Numbered from the stretch's first letter, positions 1 to 4,194 are shown. The stretch is DNA of 5,690 nt from Candidatus Omnitrophota bacterium (GCA_016206995.1 JACQQN010000027.1:1-5690); one strand, 5' to 3'. Made by a program: numbers and translations. Notes: a model not told the origin generated them from the letters alone.

Positions 1-68
1 CTAGAGGACTCGAACCTCTAACCCCTTGGATGTAAACCAAGTGCTCTAACCGATTGAGCTAAGCGTCC
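1..68 (-). tRNA. tRNA-Val (anticodon UAC), 3' end cut by window edge
   Basis: On the minus strand the sequence begins GGACGCT at 68 (acceptor 5' strand), followed by a D arm, then an anticodon stem CTTGG/CCAAG around the seven-base loop TTTACAT. This gives anticodon UAC and decoding of valine GUA-type codons. The T arm AGAGG-TTCGAGT-CCTCT is complete. Only the first two bases of the acceptor 3' strand fall inside the window, so about five acceptor bases, the discriminator and any CCA are missing. The gene starts 5 nt after the stop codon of the LOG-family gene, so the two are probably cotranscribed and the tRNA 5' end is released by RNase P. Confidence 0.95.
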
Positions 69-73
69 GGAAA

Positions 74-1120
74 TCAACCTTCATTTAAATAAACAATAAA
101 ACGCTTCAACTTACCATAGCTCTTGCGATCAAAATTCATCTTAAGCCGAGGTAAATTATGAAGCTCGGGCTCGTCAGACTCAACAGGAAGCGGATTTGTT
201 TTTTCAACTTTACCACCAGTAACAATCGATGAAAAATAACGATTGAGCCGCTTTAGGTGATCGTTTGAAATTTCATGTTTTAAACGAATAACGGTTTGGT
301 TTCCAACATAACGGAGTGAATGATAAGTACGATAAAAATCTAAAACGATTTGACATGCTTCTTTTGGATCGCGTACCAAAGTAGGGAGTAAATAATCATC
401 CGGATCGATTAATTTTTTGTTGAGCAAGTACTGTTCAACAAAACGAAACCATGCAGCCCAATAATTTCCTCGAGGGGTATCGACTAACACGATTGGGCGT
501 GGATTATTCTTCCCCGTTTGCGAAAGCGTTAGTGATTCCATTCCTTCATCGTGTGTTCCGAAACCACCTGGGTAAAGCACCGTCGCGTCTGATTCCTTAA
601 TAAAAGCAAGTTTTCGAGTAAAAAAATACTTAAAGTGAATTAATTTTTTATCACCTTCAATTGTTGGATTCACATTTTGCTCAAAAGGAAGCAAAATATT
701 CAAACCGAAGCTACGGGTACGACCGGCTCCCTCCTGAGCTGCTCTCATGATGCCAGATGAACCGCCCGTAATAATCATCCAATCGTTTTGAACCATATGT
801 CTCCCAAAATCTTGGGCTGACTTGTAAATCTCGGCGCTCTCCTTTGTTCGAGCAGACCCAAAAACCGCTACCTTACGAATTGTGCGATAAGGTTTAAAAA
901 CCTTGAAAGTGTAGCGCAACTCTTTGAGCGTTGTATTGATCACTTTAAGGTCGCCACGACTTAATTTCTCGCGCCCAATTTTCGCTACCGTTGTCATCAA
1001 TTGTGAGACAAGATCGTGGTTTCTAACATCGCCCGTCATGCGGGTAAGACGTGCGATCGTTCGATCAATTGGCCGGATTCCTACCGAATAGTTTCTTTTG
1101 GTTTTGTCAGTTTGGCTCAT
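74..1120 (-). CDS. LOG family (TIGR00730-type) Rossmann-fold protein
   Basis: A 348-aa cytosolic protein of the LOG / 'lysine decarboxylase-like' family. Characterised members are nucleoside 5'-monophosphate phosphoribohydrolases, including cytokinin-activating enzymes. Visible motifs are the nucleotide-binding start VAVFGSAR (about residues 84-91), TGGSSGIM (118-125), and the hallmark PGGxGTxxE as PGGFGTHDE (184-192), which supplies the catalytic Glu. It is longer than plant LOG proteins (about 215 aa). There is a basic N-terminal extension of about 80 residues and a C-terminal extension after residue 265, so it belongs with the long bacterial LOG-like proteins whose substrate is mostly untested. 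The start ATG at 1120 has no clear Shine-Dalgarno sequence. The gene lies behind a terminator (1169-1212) and a perfect palindrome (1146-1158), and its stop is 5 nt from tRNA-Val. The family call is firm; the substrate is not. Confidence 0.9.
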   Translation of the reverse strand: MSQTDKTKRNYSVGIRPIDRTIARLTRMTGDVRNHDLVSQLMTTVAKIGREKLSRGDLKVINTTLKELRYTFKVFKPYRTIRKVAVFGSARTKESAEIYKSAQDFGRHMVQNDWMIITGGSSGIMRAAQEGAGRTRSFGLNILLPFEQNVNPTIEGDKKLIHFKYFFTRKLAFIKESDATVLYPGGFGTHDEGMESLTLSQTGKNNPRPIVLVDTPRGNYWAAWFRFVEQYLLNKKLIDPDDYLLPTLVRDPKEACQIVLDFYRTYHSLRYVGNQTVIRLKHEISNDHLKRLNRYFSSIVTGGKVEKTNPLPVESDEPELHNLPRLKMNFDRKSYGKLKRFIVYLNEG

Positions 1121-1145
1121 TTTAATTGACTGTTAATATCGGCTT

Positions 1146-1158
1146 GTTATCGGATAAC
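1146..1158. promoter_or_regulatory. Perfect palindrome upstream of the LOG gene
   Basis: GTTATC-G-GATAAC is a perfect 6-bp inverted repeat with a one-base centre. It sits between the tmRNA terminator and the LOG start codon, 25 bp upstream of the ATG. Its size and place fit a repressor operator, or part of the LOG promoter region. No clear -10/-35 pair could be assigned nearby, so the role is inferred. Confidence 0.3.
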
Positions 1159-1168
1159 CTGATAATAA

Positions 1169-1212
1169 AAGCCCCCACCGCTTTGCTCCGAAAAACGAAG
1201 CCGTGGGGGTTT
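1169..1212 (-). terminator. Rho-independent terminator after the smpB-ssrA unit
   Basis: The stem CCCCCAC/GTGGGGG (1172-1178 with 1203-1209) continues, after one C-C mismatch, into GCTT/AAGC (1180-1183 with 1198-1201), around a 14-base loop. On the minus strand the stem is followed by CTTTTATTAT, a good U tract. In the plus direction only TTTG follows, so the terminator is directional. It closes the minus-strand transcript that holds smpB, ssrA and the inserted element, and it separates them from the LOG gene. Confidence 0.75.
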
Positions 1213-1232
1213 GTGAAATGGTGGAGCTGGCC

Positions 1233-1275
1233 CTTCGACAAGCTCAGGACACCCTTCAGCAAAATACTGAGCAAG
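1233..1275. repeat. PELVEG/LSLSKG-type palindromic repeat
   Basis: The plus strand reads CCTTCGACAAGCTCAGGACA near 1233 and ACTGAGCAAGTC ending near 1275. GACAAGCTCAG and CTGAGCAAGTC pair as an 11-bp stem with a two-base internal mismatch. Translated in different frames this gives PFDKLR, LSLSKG and PELVEG. From memory, these peptides are signatures of a palindromic repeat scattered through many environmental bacterial genomes and often mis-annotated as protein. Here it forms the distal part of the insertion behind tmRNA. Confidence 0.6.
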
Positions 1276-1314
1276 TCCCGCCGCGTATTGCGTTGCAAAA
1301 CGGTGGGACGCGTC

Positions 1315-1385
1315 TCCGCCAAACTGCGCGGCGGACCCGTCTACAAAGCACTGTTTGAGACGGACCCGCTGCGCTTTGTAGCGGG
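1315..1385 (-). repeat. Three-hairpin element, copy A (behind tmRNA)
   Basis: Three hairpins lie one base apart. Read on the minus strand, hairpin 1 is CCCGCT/AGCGGG with loop ACAAAGCGC (1385-1365). Hairpin 2 is CCGTCT/AGACGG with a 15-base loop (1363-1337). Hairpin 3 is TCCGCC/GGCGGA with loop GCGCAGTTT (1335-1315). Loop 1 is complementary to the 3' half of loop 2 (GTGCTTTGT, one G-U). The 5' half of loop 2 (AAACAGTGC) is nearly complementary to loop 3 (one A-A mismatch, one wobble). Copy B behind tRNA-Leu keeps the same plan with different bases. The two loop-loop pairings share loop-2 bases and so compete. Confidence 0.75.
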
Positions 1386-1391
1386 GAACCA

Positions 1392-1791
1392 TGGAGCTGG
1401 CCGGAATTGCACCGGCGTCCAGAGAAATAACAATAAGAGGCACTACATGCTTAGCCTTTGTTTAATTTAACCAAATGCGCTCCCAAAGACAGGGCCGCAT
1501 TCAGCGAGCTTTTGAAAGCTTTCATTCCGAACTCCAAAAGCAAAATCCGGAACTATCCTTGTGTCTGTCGTTTTCAAGCGCCCAAGGCTATACGCATTGA
1601 AAACGTCGCTGAACCTAAATTAGGCAGCGATTGGAAGAACGTTCAAGCCGAAAGCCCCAACGGGACCTGCAGCTCTTTCGTTCCAGCTGAGTTTATCAGC
1701 ATTATGTTTTGTGACGTGTTTTAGGAGGCCTCGCCACCACCTCCGCATGCACCGACCTATCGAACATTTCCTGTCGATTCTAGTCAGCCCC
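1392..1791 (-). ncRNA. ssrA: tmRNA (transfer-messenger RNA)
   Basis: A 400-nt tmRNA that acts with SmpB to rescue stalled ribosomes and tag their nascent peptides. The 5' end GGGGCTGACTAGAATCGACA (from 1791) is the tRNA-like start. GGGGCTG pairs with CAGCTCC (1399-1393) as a 7-bp acceptor stem with one G-U, and the discriminator is A at 1392. The region after GGTGCATGC forms GGAGG/CCTCC. The tag frame ends at TAA 1622-1620. Downstream stems at 1569-1577/1597-1605 (9 bp) and 1508-1514/1535-1541 (7 bp) fit the usual pseudoknot chain. The T arm is GCCGG-TGCAATT-CCGGC. CCA is not encoded at this end, since TGG follows. It lies 24 nt after smpB on the same strand, so it may be cotranscribed with it. 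Confidence 0.93.
1620..1700 (-). other. tmRNA tag-peptide reading frame
   Basis: In-frame segment inside ssrA that encodes the degradation tag. From the GCT codon at 1700 it reads ADKLSWNERAAGPVGAFGLN and then VLPIAA before TAA, 26 residues. The hydrophobic C-terminus ending in Ala-Ala is the normal degron. The exact resume codon is uncertain. Starting at AAT (1703) would add Asn and would place an A at position -4, as in the E. coli tmRNA. At 26-27 residues the tag is long; about 10 residues, as in E. coli, is more usual. Confidence 0.65.
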
Positions 1792-1815
1792 AAAATACAA
1801 TCAAAGAGCAAATTT

Positions 1816-2283
1816 TTACCGAATTTTTCGGCGCAGTGATTGCTTCACTGCTTTATCCATCTCTTTTCGATGGATTTCTTCTTTCAACGTTTGTCTTTTA
1901 TCATGTGCTTTCTTTTTCTTAGCAAGCGCGATTTCTAACTTGATGAAATTACGTTTAAAATATAACCGAAGTGGAACACAAACAAAAGATTTTCGTGTTA
2001 AATCCACTATCAAATGTTCAATTTCTTTTTTCTTCAGGAGAAGTTTCCGCGTCCGTGTTGGCTCAGGTACAAAATGATGGGTGTATCGGTACGTCGCAAT
2101 ATGCAAATTGACTACGAATACCTCTCCTTGATTTACTCGTACATAGGCATCTCTTAAATTTACTCGTCCATCACGAATAGACTTAACTTCAGAACCTTTA
2201 AGCTCAATTCCCGCTTCTAATTTGTCAAAGAGAAAATAATCATGCCTTGCTTTCCGGTTATCTGCAATCACATGATCATTCAT
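1816..2283 (-). CDS. smpB: SsrA-binding protein SmpB
   Basis: A 155-aa cytosolic RNA-binding protein that binds the tRNA-like domain of tmRNA and brings it to stalled ribosomes. The N-terminal signature is intact: NRKARHDYFLFDKLEAGIEL followed by KGSEVKSIRDGRVNL and DAYV (residues 9-48). The oligonucleotide-binding barrel runs to about residue 122. The basic C-terminal tail has KKKKAHDKR (122-130) with the DKR motif and then a helical stretch rich in K, E and R, which reads the empty mRNA channel in known structures. The length is normal for the family. The start ATG at 2283 is supported by a consensus -10 box only 8 nt upstream, which leaves no room for a Shine-Dalgarno site. ssrA follows 24 nt after the stop. 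Confidence 0.97.
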   Translation of the reverse strand: MNDHVIADNRKARHDYFLFDKLEAGIELKGSEVKSIRDGRVNLRDAYVRVNQGEVFVVNLHIATYRYTHHFVPEPTRTRKLLLKKKEIEHLIVDLTRKSFVCVPLRLYFKRNFIKLEIALAKKKKAHDKRQTLKEEIHRKEMDKAVKQSLRRKIR

Positions 2284-2291
2284 TTAAATTC

Positions 2292-2320
2292 ATTATACTT
2301 AAGCTAAATTAGCCCAACAA
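2292..2320 (-). promoter_or_regulatory. Sigma70-type promoter of smpB, probably leaderless
   Basis: On the minus strand TTGTTG (2320-2315) and a perfect TATAAT (2297-2292) are 17 bp apart. The smpB ATG starts 8 nt after the -10 box, where transcription would be expected to begin. The mRNA would therefore have little or no 5' leader, in line with the lack of a ribosome-binding site. The -35 box matches the consensus only at TTG. Confidence 0.6.
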
Positions 2321-2431
2321 CTTAAAAATTCGTTGACGCCATCTAAGCCGTTGTGATACTTATGTTTGCGCCTCTAATGGGACGGTGGCATTGATTTTCA
2401 CTAAGATAAAGAATTGCATAAATTAGGAAAT

Positions 2432-2461
2432 TTGTGCCGTCCATGAGTTTCTAATTATATT
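2432..2461 (+). promoter_or_regulatory. Possible promoter of tRNA-Leu
   Basis: TTGTGC (2432-2437) and TATATT (2456-2461) with an 18-bp spacer lie 15 bp upstream of the tRNA 5' end. A second TATATT at 2464-2469 is an alternative -10 box. The rest of the 193-bp gap between smpB and tRNA-Leu (2284-2476) is AT-rich. I see no gene in it. Confidence 0.35.
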
Positions 2462-2476
2462 CTTATATTCATTGAT

Positions 2477-2558
2477 GCGACAGTGGCGGAACTGGCAGAC
2501 GCGCACGATTCAGGGTCGTGTGGGGAAACCCGTACAGGTTCAATTCCTGTCTGTCGCA
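2477..2558 (+). tRNA. tRNA-Leu (anticodon CAG)
   Basis: An 82-nt class II tRNA. The acceptor GCGACAG pairs perfectly with CTGTCGC (2551-2557) and the discriminator is A at 2558. The anticodon stem CACGA/TCGTG holds the loop TTCAGGG, giving anticodon CAG for codon CUG. The long variable arm is GGG-GAAA-CCC and the T arm is ACAGG-TTCAATT-CCTGT. CCA is not encoded, as AAT follows. The last eight bases, CTGTCGCA, recur 110 bp downstream at 2661-2668, bracketing a structured insertion. Confidence 0.96.
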
Positions 2559-2668
2559 AATATTTTAACATGGGGTTTTTCCGCCATAAAGCGTTGGCGG
2601 ATCTGTCCAAACAACGCTTTATGGACGGAGCCGACGCGTTGTTTGGCGGACAAGTCCCTCCTGTCGCA
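2559..2668 (+). mobile_element. Structured insertion at the 3' end of tRNA-Leu, with duplicated acceptor sequence
   Basis: 102 bp (2559-2660) lie between CTGTCGCA at 2551-2558 and CTGTCGCA at 2661-2668. The repeat equals the tRNA acceptor 3' strand plus the discriminator. The inserted part starts with an AT-rich lead (2559-2579) and then holds the G+C-rich three-hairpin core (2580-2650) related to the one behind tmRNA. It is in the same orientation as the host RNA and has no ORF of its own. T-rich sequence (ATTTTGATTTTG) follows the distal copy and may be the original trailer. The flanking repeats suggest target-site duplication, or an element end that mimics the tRNA end. Confidence 0.6.
2580..2650 (+). 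repeat. Three-hairpin element, copy B (behind tRNA-Leu)
   Basis: Hairpin 1 is TCCGCCA/TGGCGGA with loop TAAAGCGT (2580-2601). Hairpin 2 is TCTGTCCA/TGGACGGA, 8 bp with one wobble, with loop AACAACGCTTTA (2602-2629). Hairpin 3 is CCGAC/GGCGG with an A-G mismatch and loop GCGTTGTTT (2631-2649). Loop 1 is perfectly complementary to ACGCTTTA in loop 2, and AACAACGC in loop 2 is perfectly complementary to GCGTTGTT in loop 3. The same complementarities appear as 13-bp and 11-bp long-range inverted repeats. The core aligns with copy A (1315-1385) with about one or two single-base gaps. Confidence 0.78.
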
Positions 2669-2774
2669 TTTTGATTTTGAAGAACTTAGAGAGCGCACGA
2701 TGTTCAAACAAAATAGTTCATTAAAATAAATGGACTTAATCCTTTGAATCGTAATCGAAATAATAAGGTTGGTT

Positions 2775-3359
2775 TTAACGTAAATTCTGCGCGTGGATAT
2801 TTTTCCGACTAAGAGCTTCTAAAATCTGTTGCAGCTCTTTCTTGACTTGCCTATTTTTCTCATCCCAACGTTCAAGATCTTGACTGAATTCTTTAAACAC
2901 CTTAACGCGATCACGGTCTTTATCTAAATGAGAGCTTTGCCCCGTAACATCTTGCGCAATAGTCAATGCCGCTCGGACATGACCATCAAACACAACTGGC
3001 GATGCAAGAACATCAACCACACGAGTTGCCCCATCATTCTTCCGGATTCGAAAACGCGAATGTTCCGAATAGCATCCTTGCATGGTTTGATGGAAAAAAA
3101 GAAACCCTTGGCTCAAATCATCAAGGGTAAACAACAGACGAAAATGTCTGCCCAATACATCATTGCGTTGATAACCAGTTAATTCTTGTGCAGCATCATT
3201 AAAGAAAATAAAACAACCTCGCATATCCGTAACGAACACAGCATCCTTGAGCCGCTCAAAAAAATTCACATATGACTCCCGAAGATTGCTTGAGAAATTC
3301 GCAAGTTTTTTATAACACTCTAGAACAGATTGATACTCATCTTTTGGTTTTGTGGTCAT
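2775..3359 (-). CDS. Single-PAS-domain protein with helical C-terminal tail
   Basis: A 194-aa soluble protein. Residues 33-140 form a PAS domain: FFERLKDAVFVTDMRGCFIF, then NDAAQELTGYQRNDVLG, ending with the PAC-like ALTIAQDVTGQ (131-141). PAS domains sense ligands, redox state or light, or mediate protein contacts. Residues 143-190 are charged and helix-rich (KEFSQDLERWDEKNRQVKKE), probably a coiled coil. No histidine-kinase, GGDEF, EAL or DNA-binding domain follows, so it either signals by partner contact or is the front of a shortened sensor. There is no signal peptide or membrane helix. The start ATG at 3359 has a weak GAAGG site 6 nt upstream. It stands alone between tRNA genes, so the genomic context does not reveal a partner. 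Confidence 0.85.
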   Translation of the reverse strand: MTTKPKDEYQSVLECYKKLANFSSNLRESYVNFFERLKDAVFVTDMRGCFIFFNDAAQELTGYQRNDVLGRHFRLLFTLDDLSQGFLFFHQTMQGCYSEHSRFRIRKNDGATRVVDVLASPVVFDGHVRAALTIAQDVTGQSSHLDKDRDRVKVFKEFSQDLERWDEKNRQVKKELQQILEALSRKNIHAQNLR

Positions 3360-3421
3360 AAAATACCTTCGCTAAAAAGCTAACATGCAAATCTGAGAAT
3401 TGCAAAAAAATATCCAATTTT

Positions 3422-3442
3422 TTTTCAATTAATTATTGAAAA
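3422..3442. promoter_or_regulatory. AT-rich perfect inverted repeat upstream of the PAS gene
   Basis: TTTTCAAT-TAATT-ATTGAAAA is a perfect 8-bp inverted repeat in the very AT-rich gap between the PAS gene and tRNA-Val(CAC), about 63 bp upstream of the PAS start. It lacks a U tract on the exit side in either direction, so it is more likely an operator or an AT-rich promoter element than a terminator. The rest of 3360-3535 shows no gene. Confidence 0.25.
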
Positions 3443-3535
3443 CTTGTGGAATTTGTATAAGTGGTATTTAAAAATGAAGAAGAGGTTTGAAATCAATAAG
3501 TTTCTAAAAGAGTATAAAAAGTTAACTAAAAAATA

Positions 3536-3609
3536 TGGGCGCAAGAGGACTTGAACCTCTGACCCCTTCGATGTGAACGAAGTGCTCTAACCAACTGAGC
3601 TATGCGCCC
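3536..3609 (-). tRNA. tRNA-Val (anticodon CAC)
   Basis: On the minus strand the acceptor GGGCGCA (3609-3603) pairs perfectly with TGCGCCC, with discriminator A at 3536 and no encoded CCA (TAT follows). The anticodon stem CTTCG/CGAAG holds the loop TTCACAT, giving anticodon CAC for codon GUG. The T arm is AGAGG-TTCAAGT-CCTCT. It is the second valine isoacceptor in the window and resembles the UAC one at 1-68. Confidence 0.96.
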
Positions 3610-3612
3610 AAA

Positions 3613-3684
3613 TTATTGTGAAAACATGAGTTTTGCGAAATCGGCATCACTCATAGAACCGACGTTGTGTCCGTCCTGTGACAT
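3613..3684 (-). CDS. Possible 23-aa ORF just upstream of tRNA-Val(CAC)
   Basis: An ATG at 3684 opens a 23-codon frame that begins MSQDGHNVGS and ends FAKLMFSQ. Its stop is only 3 nt from the tRNA 5' end. The composition looks coding-like (Asp, Ala, Gly, few rare residues). There is no Shine-Dalgarno site, the frame is short enough to arise by chance, and the tRNA promoter must lie in or before this stretch. Listed as a weak candidate only. Confidence 0.2.
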   Translation of the reverse strand: MSQDGHNVGSMSDADFAKLMFSQ

Positions 3685-3710
3685 TAGCGCGACAAAAAAC
3701 CTGAACGGCT

Positions 3711-3907
3711 AAGTATACCAATGTATTTTAAACTAACCTAATAAACAAATCCAACGCTTGTTCACATGTCGCAGCGCGAAGTGCTCTGAAGCGCCTGATT
3801 TCAGTATACCAGTGCATCTCAAAGTAATTTAATAACTAAACCAACAAGCTCAATATATGTCTCAATATGTCTCAAATTTGAATGCAGTGCCAAGTGCTCT
3901 AGTTAAC
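3711..3907. repeat. Diverged tandem duplication (two units)
   Basis: Unit 1 starts AGTATACCAATGTATTTTAA at 3712 and unit 2 starts AGTATACCAGTGCATCTCAA at 3803. They match through TAATAA, CCAAC and ATGTC over about 60 bp, with substitutions and one gap. Further on they share GCGAAGTGCTCT (3776-3787) and GCCAAGTGCTCT (3889-3900). That last segment equals the D-stem/anticodon-stem stretch of the two tRNA-Val genes, read on the same strand. The unit is about 90-110 bp. Within unit 2 there are a short local repeat of ATATGTCTC and the palindrome TCAAATTTGA (3872-3881). The role is unknown. Confidence 0.6.
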
Positions 3908-4131
3908 GTTTGATTGGACTAATATCATCGGCATAAGCCTATTTCCAAATTGACTTTCAGGATCATAAGCACCTCTGGTTCTAACAGCGGCACGGATCAA
4001 AATGCGGATTGTCAGGCAAATTGAACTCTTTTGCAAGTTCAATCATGGGGGTTATTCAAACGTGGTCCTATAGTTCTTTATGACTAACCCCGTGTAAGGG
4101 TTTTATATTGTGATTCAGGAGGAATACCGCA
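3908..4131. other. Non-coding gap with several hairpins
   Basis: No convincing gene. It holds a perfect 8-bp inverted repeat, ATTGAACT/AGTTCAAT (4020-4027 with 4036-4043). It also holds two competing pairings: GGGGTTA (4048-4054) with TAACCCC (4085-4091), and AACCC (4086-4090) with GGGTT (4098-4102), the latter followed by TTATATT. On the minus strand there are short open stretches: a 21-codon ATG frame at 4046-3981 starting MIELAKEFNLPDNPHFDP, and a second open frame ending at 3899. These could be decayed coding sequence, but neither is long enough to call. Confidence 0.4.
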
Positions 4132-4194
4132 ATGAAACAAATGAAAATCAAACGAATGGCATGTGAACCTTTTAAAAAGCTCATTGTTTTTTGA
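4132..4194 (+). CDS. Possible 20-aa leader peptide or small basic peptide
   Basis: The ATG at 4132 is preceded by a full AGGAGG at 4118-4123 with 8 nt spacing. This is the only strong Shine-Dalgarno on the plus strand that I noticed. The frame encodes MKQMKIKRMACEPFKKLIVF and then TGA, a strongly basic peptide. It overlaps the 3' end of the convergent methyltransferase gene by 14 nt. Upstream lie two mutually exclusive hairpins (4048-4102), so a regulated leader is possible, but no downstream gene on this strand is present within the window. It could also be the remnant of a gene start. Confidence 0.3.
   Translation: MKQMKIKRMACEPFKKLIVF

Larger units (their letters stand above)
1222..1391 (-). 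mobile_element. Structured insertion at the 3' end of tmRNA, with duplicated acceptor sequence
   Basis: The minus-strand sequence GGCCAGCTCCA, the last bases of tmRNA, occurs at 1402-1392 and again at 1232-1222, exactly 170 bp apart. It is an 11-bp direct repeat that includes the whole acceptor 3' strand and the discriminator. The distal copy runs on into CCA (1221-1219) and soon into the terminator, so it looks like the original tmRNA end. The 159 bp between the copies hold a three-hairpin module (1315-1385), a linker, and a PELVEG-type palindrome (1233-1275). No ORF or transposase is present. A related insertion sits behind tRNA-Leu (2559-2668). Calling this a mobile element is an inference from the flanking repeats and the second copy. 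Confidence 0.6.

Noticed and set aside
1126..1470. Plus-strand 114-aa ORF and minus-strand 98- and 66-aa ORFs over the terminator, repeat and tmRNA end
   Set aside because: They translate palindromic repeats, a terminator and tmRNA sequence, and contain the PFDKLR/LSLSKG/PELVEG artefact peptides. No ribosome site.
1458..1811. ORFs of 88 aa (+) and 63 aa (-) inside ssrA
   Set aside because: The plus ORF is antisense to tmRNA. The minus one is only the open frame around the tag, and its ATG lies upstream of the mature tmRNA 5' end.
1806..1830. CCGAA/TTCGG hairpin at the smpB stop as a terminator
   Set aside because: Only 5 bp, overlaps the stop codon and is followed by AAAAATTTG rather than a U tract.
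2380..2442. GGACGG / CCGTCC inverted repeat upstream of tRNA-Leu
   Set aside because: Only 6 bp with a spacing of about 50 bp; no support beyond chance.
2580..2650. Integron attC site or CRISPR repeat
   Set aside because: No integrase-type core sites, no cassette ORFs and no regular repeat-spacer pattern. Three hairpins with complementary loops fit neither.
2472..2729. Two plus-strand ORFs (85 and 63 aa) over tRNA-Leu and the element
   Set aside because: They translate the tRNA itself and the structured repeat; the open frames are by-products.
3474..3554. 26-aa Lys-rich plus-strand ORF running into tRNA-Val(CAC)
   Set aside because: No Shine-Dalgarno, composition explained by AT-rich DNA, and its end lies antisense within the tRNA.
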